Below, piece after piece: positions 25,001 to 41,243 of a stretch of 64,000 nt of DNA (positions within the stretch are counted from its first letter, which is position 1; every line of letters starts with the position of its first letter). The position numbers and the translations under genes were made by a program. The stretch is from Denticeps clupeoides (taxonomy: Eukaryota > Chordata > Actinopteri > Clupeiformes > Denticipitidae), in contig NC_041707.1 in the NCBI RefSeq assembly GCF_900700375.1, positions 32,384,764-32,448,763 on the forward strand, written 5' to 3'. Below the pieces are notes generated by a model. The model saw only the letters and a program-made list of their open reading frames with translations. It searched no databases and was not told where the DNA came from.

Positions 25001-28000
25001 GATGTGTCATCAACCTATGACACAAGCCAAACCCTCTCAAGCTCCCATGACAGTGTTCGTGATGAGGGTAGCGTGAGGGCATCATTGGGCGGAGCCTCTT
25101 CAGCTGTGAGTTTAGAAGTGGACAACTATGCTCCATACTGGGTGTCCACACCTCCCACTCCTATCAAAGACAGAGAGTTGAATATTGAGGACAGGATACC
25201 GGTGAGTGTTTGCATGTATCTTACAGTACACTGCAAAATTTAATGTATTTTAATAATAATTTTGTTATTGCATGATTATTAGTCTGTGCACATTGAATAT
25301 ATTTCATAAAATGTATAATTTATTTATTTAATAACAATTTCTTTCAATTAATGCATTGCCAAATTTACAGCCAGGAACTTCTAAATCTCTATATTTGTCC
25401 AGAAATGCATGGGAGGAACAGTTCATTGATTGTTAAACTAATGAATTTATATCGTGAATTTTGATAGTTATACCTACAGAACCTGGGAATCAATCAGTCT
25501 CCATCTACAATACTGGCTCCCTTCATAGCCAGAGGACCAATCAGAGAGCCAGAATTCTCTCCAACTGAACTTGTCACCATTAAAGGGTCCATAGGAACAC
25601 CCACCAAAAGCACCCTGCCTTCTGAAGGTTGGTGGGGTCTCTTCTTACTTTTGATGAAGATATGTGCTTTTGTGTGACTTTTATTTATTTATTTATTTAT
25701 TTTATTATTTGTTTATTTTATTTATTTATTTATTTTTGCTCAATAAATTTGTGGTGAACATATATTTGTATGTACACAGTTAAAATCTAGCTTCAAACCT
25801 GACAAATTCTTATGGATAGTATGTAAGTATCTGATCTTGGTATGATTATTTCTTTTATGAGAGATAATTTTCAGTGTTCACTTTCGATTACCCCATTGGA
25901 AATTGTACAATTGTGTAACAACACCAATTTTGCAATTATCCACACCAAAATGTTCACCAGAATTGATTTAAAAGCATTTTTTTCTTAACAAATTAATCAT
26001 AAAAATGTTTTAAGCCTCTTGAAAGTTTGTTATCCACATTTAACCATTTTAAGGGAAAATAAACACAAACTACACTGTCATCTTGTATTATGATTGGGGA
26101 AATGCATGATGTTTTTTGTGATGTTTGTCCTTCTATTCAGTAAGTGACAGTCCAGAAAAAGGGGAGTTCTCTCTGCAGTCTCAGAACTCCAGCGTGTCCC
26201 TTCCCATCAGCACTGCAAGGCCCATAATGCATCTTCCTAGCCAGGAGAGCCCAGCTTGCCAGGAAAGCTTTGGCATGGCTTTGAGGGTGTCCCAAACACC
26301 ACCTGAATTTCATGATGTCCCAGCCACAGCCCACAGTCTTGAGTCGGGGCACCTACCCTACAAGGGGACACAGCATGCTAAAGAAGTTCTTGCCAGCCAG
26401 AAGAGCAGCAAGACTGAGGGTCTTGCAGGTGATTGGCCGATGAGCATCCAGGCCGATGAGATCCAGCAGCCGCTGGGTCAGAAAGAGGGAATGCTTTCTC
26501 TGAGGTCCTCTCTCACTGCTTCAACAGACTCTGACACTTCCTTGCTTCTCTCCCTGAAGCGGAAAATTGATACCTTTCAAGGCGACTCGTTGAGCTCCTC
26601 CCAGCACTGGGAACAGTCGTCTTCTGATTCCATCTCATACTCTGATGCTGTTGAGGTCCCCGAGACAACCAGTGCTGTAACTAAAGAACACTCCGCTGTT
26701 CCAGAGACTAAAGAAGCATGTCTTAAGCCACATGATGTGAGGAGGGCGGAGCCTGAGGGCTGTAGTGCAACTGACCCTGACAAAGCAGGGATCTTACCTT
26801 TGCCACTCGTGCCAGTCTCTGCACCCCCATTGGTTGCTGAACTTCCTGAGGGCATGGAACCAGAGTCAGACAATGAGTTGATTGGTTCTGTTGCATCTGG
26901 CCCTCCTTCCATTCATGTAGAGGAGGAGCTTGGTAGTTTGAGTGACAGCGGGAGCAGCAGGAGCAGCCAGAGCTCATTAGCCGTGAGGGTTGCTACATTA
27001 CTGCAGGATGCATCACCAGTTTCTGTGATAACCAGTAGGCCAAGCACTGCAGACCAAGAGGAGAGCCGAGCTCGCGGTATGTGAAGTTCAGATAAAAATG
27101 ACATTTTCATAACCATTTTTAATAATGTAGTTATTTATTTATTTATTTGTTTATTTTTCTTATAATCAGAGTGGATATTGTTAAAAGCCTCTGGACAGAA
27201 ATGTGAACCTCTACATCTCAGCTTAGAGGACAGACAGAGAATAGAGGAAATCAAGAAAGAACTTCTAATGCAGACAAAGGTACACACACTCCCTAACACA
27301 CACTTGTATGCGGTGCTGTCAGTATAGCAATTACAGATTCTGTCATAATGATGGTACTTTGAGAGCCAAATACTTTGTGAGGTGAGCCTAATATGTTCAT
27401 TGTTAAAATTCTAACTACTTCACCATTATAACATCGAAGTCTTTGAGCAGGTTGGAAAGCCAGAGTACATTTTGATGCTCTCCAGACTTTTGAGATGCAG
27501 AAACATCTATTGCAAAAAGTTCATCCATAATTGCTGCATGTGTTTCTGTTGTAACTGTTCTTGTACATTCTCATACTAAAACTACACAGCATGCACACAT
27601 TGTAATACTGTATTTAAAAAATGTATTCATTAAATAATACTGGTTGGTTTAATGGATGTCCTTGTTGCCATGTTACTCTGCAATGTGGCTTGTGTCACTG
27701 TGATGCTGGGAGACCTGTCTCCAGACTGCGTCAGTGTATTGTGAACAAGGTAACTGTGTGTGTGAGAGTCTTGCATGGTGTGTTACAGTAAGTGTGTACC
27801 TGCTGCTTGTTCCTTCTTTCTCTGATTGTTGCTTGTTGTTTATGCCATAAATTGTTACCTGGGCCATAAAAACCAGTTCCATTACAAAGATACATAAACT
27901 GTAATGCTCATTTCAGTAAATGTGGTCAAAATATTAAATAATATTTTTTCTTTTCATTTTCAGTCTCAGAACAGTACCGATTCAGATGGTAGTGGGCAGT

Positions 28001-31000
28001 CGGTTGGTGTGATGGCGCCAGCGTCTGTCCCCACAGAGAGTTTTGCAGCCTTGCGCAGAGCGGAAGCCCACCTCTCTGACCAGTTGAACCGCATCAGCCG
28101 TGCCTCCTTCGAGTCCAGAGTTCCTCATATAACGCCACAGCTGAACCTGGAGTCTCATGTCCATGAGGTTGCACCGAGGGAGAGTCTCTCTCTGGCCTGC
28201 AGGATCAATCCCCTAACGTCCATCACCACAGCTGATTACACCTCCTCTCCTCCGCCTCAGCATCATCAACAGGCAGACAACACAAACATGACGAGAGAAA
28301 AGCTGAAAGTAACACACTTCTTCACGCACAGTGGCTCACATCCCGGTGCTGAGGATTCAGCATCAATAAACGCACACTCATTCACACGGTCAGTGGAGGA
28401 GGATGGAAAAACACCAGACCCAACTGTGCCGGGGTCCAGTAATGTTGGAGTTCAGCATTATGGGGTCACAGAACCCTCTGGAAGCTCAGTGTCTAAACAA
28501 TTTCACCTTAGTTTATCAAACTGTGCTTCCTTGCCCAAACTCAAACCACCTCAGATGGATTTAGGAGCCCGTCTTCAGACCAGCTTACAGAAAAAGAATG
28601 AGACCAGCATAAACAAATCACTTGAGACCAATGAAATACCAGCGGCAGACTGGTCAGTGGTTGGATCAGTGCTGGAATCAAGATCTTTGCAGGACATTTC
28701 TGCACAGCTAACAAATAAGCCCCCCAGACAGTCAACCACAGTCACCAAACGCCCAGAAGACCCAATAAGACCTGCTTATGAACCCTCAGTGTCCAATCAG
28801 ATCCATGTACATCAAGAGCAACCAGAGGAGGAGCATGGAGTTCAGACCAGCTCCAGATACCCACAGTCCTTCACTCCTCCACAGAATCTGATGGGGCCAT
28901 TAAGGCACCTTCATGTCTCTTCACATGGTAAGAACACTTAAAACGTCTCTCACTGCGACTGACTGTTTTTGTCAGATAACATCTGTCAGATAACATCATA
29001 TTTCCAGTTGCAGCGCCGACTCTCTTACCATATAAGCCTCACGGTAGCTCCGAGCTGTTCTACATCCCTCAGACGGACATACAACTCTCCACAAACCGCT
29101 CAGACACCACTATGGAGAGCTCACACACAGGTAGAGCATTCGACCATTGTGTTCTGTTGTGCATACATAATCATAAACCATTGCAATTGCAGAAGGAGGC
29201 ATTTTAAACATACAACATACTCTGTAAAAAACCCAAAACACTATAAAAATCAATTACAGGGCAGTTCATTAAGTCAGGTTGTATTGTGTTACGTTTAATG
29301 CTTCAGCAGCTTGTGGAATCTGTGTTATTTATCTGCTTACATGTGGCACACGTGGCAGCTGCTCCTCACACACAAGCTTTTGAATTATTCATGATCTCTT
29401 TTGTCTGAGAGGGACACCGAGAGAGGCCAGCTGAAAGAGGAAAGCAAAGGAGGAGGGCCTTGTATGTTTGTGTGTTGTCTGTATGTTTTTTTTTTGTTGC
29501 ATAGTATATGTATGTGTATTCATGTGCCTGTGTGTGTGTATTTTCTATACTCTCAGGTTCAGATGATGCAGTCCCACCACAATTCACTGAAGAAATTCTG
29601 GGATCCAGAGACTTTGAGGACGACCTGACCTTACCCAAACACAGAGAGGGCATCTATAGCAAGACAAGAGGTACACACACATGGTTTCGTCACAAAGATC
29701 CATACGTTCCAGAGCTGATTTGTAAGTCTTATAATTCCGAATTCCCCTCTTACCTGTGAATTGAGAATTCCCACCGAACCAGAGAGCACTTTTTGTTCCC
29801 AGGTTAACATAACCGAATGACAGAGAATTTTAGAGGGGTCTGTCATTTTTGGGACCATAAGGAAAAATGCTGACTTAATTTTAAGTGCTGAAATCGACAA
29901 AGAAAATAAAGATGTCTTGCATTTTGAAACGTCTTAAATTTTAACACAATTCAAGAGAGCTTTATAGTCACTACAACCGTAAAGAATTTCACCACAGGTC
30001 CCCAAGGAACAATGATAAAGTAATAAAACCACATATAAAATTACTGTAGGCAGATGTCTATGTACAGTTAACATTATTTAAGTAATCACTGTTTTCTGTG
30101 TACAATTCACAAAGCTATCAAAGTTAAGCCCTAACCACTCAAAACGCAATAAATAACATAAAGACAAGATTAAAAAGGTACAAAGATTAAATCACAACAA
30201 GCTTTAATCACAATATAGATGGAGATGCAAAACTGAGTTTGGTGTAAAAATAAAGAGAGAACAAATATTTGGCTACTTGTCTGTCCTTGATTATTTCTGA
30301 AGATGACTTTTAAAAATGTTTTTTCTTCCCCTCAGGCTCGGCTCCTTGTCTGAAGACTGCACGCCCTTCTCTGGCTGAGCGTGGGGTTAGCCTGGCCCGT
30401 ATGAGTACAGGGAGTCTGAATGGGCAGAGCAACGTTGGGGGAGAGAGGGAGGAGGAGCAGTTTAAACCGTTGCAGATGGAGGCCGATTTCAGTGTGGATG
30501 ATATCAGCTTTCACACAAGCTCTGTTTACGGACTTCCACCAACCACACAACATGCCCAGGCTGAACGCTTCAGCCAATCAATCGCAGAGTTGACAGAAGG
30601 GGCGGGTCCAGATGACGATGGGCAGGATATTAGATTAAGAGAGAGGAGTCCTCAGGTGATCAGCAGCTCTTTGGACCAGCTGTGGCATCAGTTTAGTGAG
30701 AGGTGCAGCCTGGATGAGACCCGGCCCTCCAATGAGAGAGAATCTTCTCTTCTGGAGCGTCTAGAGCGGCTTTCCCGCCTCATCAACAGCAGCTCACTCA
30801 CACGGACCACTACCTCACACACTATTCAACAAAGCAGAGCAAAGGTGCTCAAGAAAAAAGATCTTAATGGAGTGGAGAGAGAGAAGGAGTGGAAGGAGAA
30901 AATGGGCAAGACTCCCAGACAAGCGTGGGAGGAGCCTGAACTGCCAGTGTCCAATAAGACATCAAAAGAGGAGAAACACGAGCACATGCAGCGCTCTCCT

Positions 31001-34000
31001 GCTGAGAGAGACAGCATCTCCACAGAAACCAGCATTTCCACAGATGCCAGTGGGAGCCTCTCAACCATCGACACAGAGCGTCTCCTCAGGGCATTCGGTC
31101 CTGAGAGGGTCAATGTTGGTCTGGGGTCAAAGGGCAGGGCCAGCCTGCTGAAGCTCTATGGCAACATCCACAGGCAGAGGAGCAGCACTGTTGACCAGTC
31201 CACAGTAAGATCTACTCAATTTAACTTTGTTTAATTCATTTTTCAATTAAGCATCAGCCGTCTTTGATAAACTTTCAGCACATTAGAGGAAGGTCATCAG
31301 TGGTGAATTATTTTGGGAATGGAGGGTTCTTATTTTATTAGATTGGAAATGTTAAGATTGTCACCATTTTTTTTTTTTTTTTGCCACCCCGGACCCACCA
31401 CCATCTCCTTTCTCTTTCTCTCTCACCTTTAGGGAACCAGTGACTCTGGTTCCTCTTGTTCCAGCTTGTCCTATATCCCCTCAAGAACACAAATTGGCAT
31501 CAAGAGAGCAAAGGTCAAACTTGTCAGTAGGGGAATACAAACAGGTAAGCAACATAAAACACATAAAGACACACTATTTGGACATTGACTGGATATGTAG
31601 AATCACTCTGTTGTCTCCATCTGTAGGGGATCTGGAGATTGTGAGTAACGGGACGCGTAAAAACACTCGAGACGTGGGCACCACGTTTCCTTCACCTCAC
31701 CCTGATCTTCAGAATCAACACCCGCAACTTCAGCACAGCATCATTAAGAAGACAAGTCAGAGGAGACCACAGGAACATCACCCACATGGTAACGTTACAA
31801 ACCATTCATTTAAAAATGTATTAATATATATATCGTTCTTACACATAAAGGGATGGTTTTAGTACACAGGTGAAACTTGCTCAGATACCTATTTAATACC
31901 AAGGTCAGTTATGACTTGACTAGTGTTGTCATTATACACTTATATACACAATATATAGCACTTTTGGTTGTTAATATTGGGTTATCAACAGGTTACGATT
32001 TCAATAATTTATGGACTAATTTAGGCACATGACTGTTTTATTCCATAACTAAACCTTTTCTCTCTCTTGTCAGGTGTGTCCTGGTTTGTTCCAGCAGAGC
32101 AGCTGGTGTGTAAAGAGAATAAGCCAGGCAGCGTGTGTGTTCCGGCACCCAGTGTAGTGTGGTTTGAGTCGTACAGCAGAACTCAGCTGTGGAGGAAACC
32201 CCTGAAAGAGAAAAACCAGGAGCAGAATGAAACGTTTCCAGACAGAGCTGTAACCGGCAACTCTGCTGAAACACACGTTAAACCCTCCAAATTACAGCTG
32301 ACTCTACAGGTCTGTGGGTGTGTGTGTGAGATTTATAAACCATAATTTGCAGTGGAGTTGAACATGAGAAATGCTGTTTTATTAGTCACTTCAGACCTTT
32401 AATTTCCATTCTAGACTGGATTGTGTATAAACAATAAACTCATGTGGTTACTGAGATTCTGTTTCCATTCTATTTTCACATTCTTTACATGTGACTAATT
32501 AATTTGTGTGGTCTGAAATATATATACGGCTGTGTTTGTGTTTGTACAGGATGCTCTTTCGCAGCGGAGGCCAGAGTTTGTATCCCGTTCTCGTGAGCGA
32601 GTGATGAGACTCTTCCTGCAGAGGGAGGAGAGGAGGCTGCAGACAGAGTTCAGCAGAGAGAAGCAGATGCTGTTCAACCCACACACACTTACACGCAGAA
32701 ACACACACAGCATTCCTGGTGAGCCCCGCTCTCTTGGACATAACATGCACAAATTCTCACGTTCAGACCATAGTTCCCATAATCCTTCACTATTGGCTCC
32801 TATCTGGCCTTGTAAAGTATGAACATAGATGCATATTAGCAGAGTGGACACTATAATAATAATCCACTTTTTGTGGATTATTATTAATTTACTTGTGGGA
32901 AGGGGCAGTTTCACAGTAGTAGCCTTAACCTAAACTACATTTTGCTCTATAATCTGTCAAAACCTGTCATCTGAGAGCAACAGATTCCTGAGATGCTATG
33001 TCTGTAAGCAAGATTAGCCTTTTCCAGAGTTTGTCATGTATTATTATACCCTGTTTTTAACAGGATACTTTTTACATTTTATTTTGTCCAGTGCTTTTCA
33101 AACGTAGTCTTCAAATGTAGTCTAAATTTGTGGAAATATTTCTGCATTTGTGTATATGAAGCATTTCTAGTATAAAGTTTCTGTTACTTGATGTCCATTT
33201 TTTTAAGAGTGTTAAAAATGTTAAGTTGCATTAAGTTTAGAACCCTTGGCAGGACCATAGCTTCAACTCCGTACCTGTTGTGTGATGGTGATTGTGTGTC
33301 TGTGTTCTTTACTCAGTTCCTGCTACTGTCAGAAGAGCCGTTCCTAAGAGTGAGATGCTGCAGAGGTCAAAACAGTAAGCATGGAGTTCCTTACACTACA
33401 CTTTCCCTCATGTCATGTTGACCACTTTGTGCAACACACATATTTATTTGGTAGATGTGTTGTTCGTTCACTATATTTGATGTCGGTGACCTCTCATCAG
33501 CCTGGGTGTAAAAGCATGGACCTGAAAAAGCTGCAAAAACCACATGTGAAATTGGCTGTGAAAGTTTTGGCCATTGATAAATTAAATATTATGAACAGTG
33601 TCACAGCCAACTGAAAACATCAAATCCCTCTCTTCCTTTCAGGATGTATGAACAACTTCCAGAGGTCCGGAGGAGGAAAGAGGAGGAGAGAAGGAAAGCA
33701 GAGTACCTCTCCTACAGACTCAATGCCCAACTCTTCAATAAGGTATTTTGAAATCACACACACACTTACTTTTAGATATTCAATACAATTTGTTTCAACA
33801 AGGTGCTGCCCACACACTCAACGCCTGAAATCTGTGGTTTGAATCAGGCAGTTCCCTGTCAGTGATCATAAGAATCAACAAGCATTATTTATTTAAAAAA
33901 AAAACATAGAAATATACACTGAACAGAATTTTAACAGAACTCTTTAGTTTTGCTCCCATTTTAAAGATCTGAATCATTTTCTACATACACAAAAGACCAA

Positions 34001-35111
34001 TTTGGGGGGTGTTAGAAAACCAGTCATTATCTGGTGTTGCCACCATTCGCCTCACGCAAATTTGTGAACAATATTTGTTCACAAAAGATTATGTAAGGAG
34101 CTGCTTCTGGTTGTACCTCTAACATGCCTAAAATCACCAAGGGTGATGGGTCCATTGCAACTGTAGCCCCGAAACTCTGGGATGCCTTTGTTGTGGAAAT
34201 CTTTCCAGCACTGAAGCATCTGAGGAGCCGCAGTGAGGGGACGGTCAACTGGGTTCAATCAAGTTGATTAACATGCATGGGGTGCTCGCTATGAGAACTC
34301 CAAATCCCCGAATACAGTCACAAGCATATATACCCCTATTGGCATGCAAGGTGGAAAAACGCAACAGAATCAACAGAGGCGCCCGTCAGGGTTACCAGAA
34401 TCTCTCTTGTATCAGCTTGTGCACAGCACAACAGATAATGTTGGAAAACATTATCTATTGTGCTTCACCAAGGTCTAAGATGAGATAGCTGTTTTGCTGC
34501 TGGCACTGCAGTCTTCTAAATGCTCCATGACTGAAGCTGATGGTTAGAGCAGTACATGAATTGTCCATACTTATACATTTTCCTTCACACCTTACCACTG
34601 TACATCAATCTCCCTCTGTCCGTCTTAGCCTTTAAAAACCAGTTGAAAACATACCTTTTGTACCCAGGCTTTCTGAGATCGGGTTTTTATTCCTTGTTTT
34701 ACTCTTGATGTTAATGCTCCTCTTCACCCATTGTTTCATTCAGTGTATTTATTGTTTCTTATATGTACAGCACTTTGGTGAACAGCGTTCTGTTTTTGAA
34801 AGGGTGCTTTATAAATATATTATTATTATTTAAGATTAATGGGTCTTTTGTGTATGAAGAAAATGTTTCAGATCTTTTGAGTTAATTTTGAGTTCAAAAA
34901 GCGTTGCATTTATATTTTTGTTGAGTGTATTTTGCTGTACAATAATAATAAAAAAGTGCTGGTATGAGACCGCACTGCAGTTCCTTCAGGATGTGATGAA
35001 AATCATGATAGATAGTGTTGAGTTATGTATCGCTCACACGTTGACTGCTTTTCTCGTTCTTTGTAGAAAGTTACCAATCATGTCTTGGGAAGAAGAACTC
35101 CCTGGCAGTAA
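22091..35111 (+). CDS. alms1: Alstrom syndrome protein 1 (centrosome/basal body protein), short form
   Basis: ALMS1 localises to centrosomes and ciliary basal bodies and is needed for normal cilia. Eighteen coding exons: 22091-22132, 22444-22612, 23208-23328, 23443-25201, 25480-25627, 26141-27076, 27170-27279, 27964-28927, 29008-29130, 29557-29670, 30336-31204, 31433-31544, 31627-31788, 32074-32309, 32550-32718, 33317-33374, 33643-33742 and 35067-35111. They give 2078 residues with consistent phases. The C-terminal ALMS motif (about 1956-2078) is diagnostic: RRPEFVSRSRERV, KSEMLQRSKQMYEQLPEV, YLSYRLNAQLF and TNHVLGRRTPWQ at the end. GVSWFVPAEQL in exon 14 also matches. Human ALMS1 is about 4170 residues with a large block of 47-residue tandem repeats; no such block is present here. 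Ser-rich, mostly disordered. The start codon in exon 1 is supported by frame and promoter only. Confidence 0.95.
25678..25737. repeat. (TTTA)n low-complexity repeat
   Basis: TTTA/ATTT tetranucleotide run in alms1 intron 5. A shorter similar run is at about 27128-27155. Confidence 0.85.
33914..34930. mobile_element. Tc1-like element with TATACACTGAACAGAA ends, interrupted by LINE sequence
   Basis: The left end reads TATACACTGAACAGAATTTT and the right end TATATTTTTGTTGAGTGTAT. Both match the common teleost Tc1 family with TATACACTCAACAAAAATAT termini, as I know it. Left-side internal sequence keeps the ACATACACAAAAGACC motif and an antisense transposase scrap; the right end carries GGGTCTTTTGTGTATGAAG. 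The middle (about 34085-34830) is foreign LINE-like sequence. It lies in the last intron of alms1. Confidence 0.75.
34110..34830 (+). mobile_element. Non-LTR LINE 3' end fragment
   Basis: Reads IATVAPKLWDAF at about 34156-34192 and, after an unrelated stretch, LKTSLKTY-like sequence near 34630, followed by GCACTTTGGTGAACAG and TTTATAAATATATTATTATT. The APKLW and LKT blocks and this 3' UTR style are typical of the end of ORF2 of fish L2/Rex-type LINEs. The copy is 5'-truncated and internally disrupted. Confidence 0.55.
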
Positions 35112-35381
35112 GCAGCACCGCAGATCAACTAAATAGATCAGCCGTCGTAGTTCTTCTCACACATACTCACACAGATAACATTTCAGTTGTATCTGTTCAA
35201 ACACGGATACGGCAAGACCAAAATCATACACACACAGTCTGTTAGTATGACAGACACTACTGAGTGTGTGTGGGGGGAAAAAAATCTTTTAAAAATATTG
35301 TCAGTTTTTGTGCCTTTTTGTTTTGTGGGATCTGAAGAAATTAATATTGTATGTGTTTTAAACATTTGTATGGTGTTTTTT

Positions 35382-35387
35382 AATAAA
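35382..35387 (+). terminator. alms1 polyadenylation signal
   Basis: AATAAA followed by an A run, about 270 bases after the alms1 stop. Confidence 0.6.
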
Positions 35388-36600
35388 AAAAAAAAAACTT
35401 TTCTTAAGGTGTAGCATTGTTTTTGGATCATCTGTATACAACTGAAAGTGCTAACCCATAAAACGGTAGTTTATTTGTAGTTGGAACGAAAGTTTCTAGA
35501 CTGTGTGTGTGTGTGTATGCTATTTTTGGAGCTTGCATGCACCACACACACACACACACACTCAACCAGCAGCTGTCTGGAAAATCACAAGGGTCCGGCC
35601 ATACTTGCAATACATAAACAGGAAGGCTGCATTGACTGTGTTGAGGTACTGTGCATGTGTGTGTACAGTGTTTCCTTATTTCTGTGTGTGTGTGTGGAAT
35701 GTGTTTTGTGTCTAGCTTATCCTGCACAGACTTGCCAGGTCCTCTGCGCCTGATCTGTTGGTTGTTCTTGGTGTTAATTTAGGTTTGGAGAATAGTTATT
35801 AGAATGTGTTAACCCTGAGTAACACAGAATTCCATATACTAGGCTAAACATGCACAGCATTATGGAAAGTATTTTAAAGTCTGAAACACCTGAGTTCAGT
35901 ATAAGCTTTTGGACAATATGTACACAAAACTGATTCATATGAATGGTGTTAGCTCATCAACAATGAAAACATGATCAATCATAATCTATGATGATGAGTA
36001 CATTTTTATTATATTTTAACTTTCTGCCGCACAATATCCTGTACGTGCACCACAAAACAGCATAAAAGCTAACATGAACAATTTAACTTAACCACCAACA
36101 TATTACAGATGCATTAACATTGCTGTAATCAAAACCTAACCTTGTAGCAGTCCTCCACAATCGATGTCCCAAAGCAAACTGCATTTGGTCTCGCATCCTT
36201 GCAAATTTTTCTTCAATCGCTCTCCCTACGACTGTACTATAATAAATCCTATTAACATGGATGGTGTGCAAACCTTGGCTGCAGTGCCAACCCGGTGTTC
36301 ATACGAGAGTTTAGTATCGCTAAAGCCTGATGCTGATGTAAAGTAGACAATTTGGTGCATTTGGTGCATGAAAGTATTTTATCCAGAGGTGACTCTCAGG
36401 CCCTTTTTAAAAATGAGACGAGTTATTAACAATACCTAACAAGAGATAAGATAAGATAAGATAAGATATGACTATCATATATAACTACCATGGTAACTAA
36501 CAATGTCATGTATGTACCACTAAACTAACATTAGTAAGCAATGTAATTGCAATGTATAATATTATGTTGTAAAGAAACATTTGATAATGCTGCACATGAC
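35388..36600. other. alms1-yipf7 spacer
   Basis: No gene recognised. It holds several CA/GT runs (35500-35700) and a short GATAA tandem repeat at 36446-36467. Confidence 0.6.
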
Positions 36601-36609
36601 AGAAATATA

Positions 36610-36887
36610 CACTACCAGTCAAAGGTTTGGATGCACCTACTCTGTGCCGGTTATGGAGACAGAGGCTATTTTCAAGAATCCAACGCAAAAAACATGGTTT
36701 GTATATTTTGTAGCGGGAATGCTGCCATCACAGCTTTGGAGAGATGGTCAAATGGTCAAATGTTTATTACGTAACATCACCTGTGTCATATTGTAGTACT
36801 GTGTCTTCAGTTTTGTTCTATAGTGTAAAAAAAATGCAAGACCCATAAAAGAGTACAGTAGGTACATCCTACCTTTGACTGGTACTG
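36610..36887. mobile_element. Tc1-type MITE (CACTACCAGTCAAAG ends)
   Basis: The left end CACTACCAGTCAAAGGTTTG and right end CTACCTTTGACTGGTACTG are inverted repeats, with a TA at the left border. The 280-bp body has no transposase remnant. It lies just upstream of yipf7 exon 1. Confidence 0.7.
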
Positions 36888-36911
36888 AATACATACATAT
36901 TTCGTTCCAGA

Positions 36912-39790
<2,879 letters not shown>

Positions 39791-39980
39791 CCTGTTCTCT
39801 ACACTCCCACCAAAGTTCAGCACCTTCTCATCACACTTATGCATTAGCACATGAGAGGGAGTGCTGTACAGTGACATTCGGGCAGCAGTTTGGCCTTTTG
39901 ACATTGTGAGGAACAAACAAAAACTTTGTTTCTCAGTCGGGTTTCAACTGAGGTATAATTGATATTCAATATGGTTCAGA

Positions 39981-39986
39981 AATAAA
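39981..39986 (+). terminator. yipf7 polyadenylation signal
   Basis: AATAAA about 190 bases after the stop codon; a second AATAAA lies about 14 bases downstream. Confidence 0.5.
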
Positions 39987-39999
39987 AAAATAGAAAAAT

Positions 40000-41243
40000 A
40001 AATCTAGCGGAAAGCAGTATGTATGACTGACAGACACACAATTGTCTGAAAAATATTGGGTAAACTGAGCTGTTTGATCTTATGAATTATTAATGTGTGT
40101 GTTGATACCAAACCTCTATATATTGTGTGTGTGTGTGTGCACGGCCTGTTTGTATGAACCTGTGAGAGCTTGTGTTTGTGCACTGATCCCTCCCAAAAGA
40201 CTCTGTCCAAGATAAGTGTTTCAGTTCAGCATCTACGGCTCCAGTTCTTTGTGTGGGGAGAGCACGATGAATGATGGCTACCATTCACTGACTGGAGGTC
40301 ATCCAGACTCTCTAAACAAGCTTCCTCTGATCATCTACTCAACACAAAGTCAATGACTCGTTCATGCCTGTTTTGCATCAGAGGTCTAACGGTGAATAAA
40401 AAAAAATATATTCCAACATATTTACAAATATTTTAATCAACATCTACATGTAACATAATATTCACAGAGTTGTAAAAAGTTGTAAAAATTGGTACAAACA
40501 TTATAGTAATATAATTGTTTACATCCCATCAGTATATCAAAACTCCAAAATTCACACCCTTGGTATTTAGTATTCATACATACTATTTAAAAAAACAATT
40601 AACTGGCATCATAAGGTTGCTTACAGACTGTGCACTCATAATTTCAAAACAGAAGGCATTCAAATGTTAGAACTGACTTTTCATTTAAAGTTTAACCTGT
40701 GTAGAATTAATGAAGAGCTAGAATTTATGCAGTCTTGCCTCTTGGCTTTTAAAGCCACAGTTGTCTGTTCTGTGTTTGCACTGGACGTTACGGTCTTTGT
40801 CTCACATGCCTGTTTCCATAGAGAGACCCCTGGAGACACAGAGATGTACACATGTACACACAGCACTTGCTATTCTGTGAACGGCGTTTCTAAATGGGAG
40901 GCTGCGAGATTTCTACCCTTCACAATGTGTACCACCTCCAAGTATTCTACACAGGATATAGAGGGTACTATTGTACTGAATGATATTATTATGTAAAATA
41001 TGAAACTCCTGGCATGCCACTAGAGGGAGCCCGAGTACCACGGTTTCAGACCCAAGGCACTAGACCCTTTTCCAGCGAAAACACTGCCCTTAATCATTAT
41101 GCAAATTATTGCACTGTCCTAATAATAGTTAATTAAGGGTTAATATGCTATTTTTACCGAGAGATACATACTAATCTTTAGGTGCCATCTGAGCGTTGGC
41201 ATGAGTAAGGAGCGTGTGCGTAAACGGGTTTCTGGGTACGCAC
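40000..41243. other. yipf7-grxcr1 spacer
   Basis: No gene recognised. I looked on the minus strand for the remaining grxcr1 exons (glutaredoxin-like and cysteine-rich parts) and did not find them. A short GT run is at 40125-40138. Confidence 0.6.

Noticed and set aside
40000-41170. Candidate second exon of grxcr1 near the first
   Set aside because: Searched for the VVIYTT-type glutaredoxin start on the minus strand and found only stop-containing frames.
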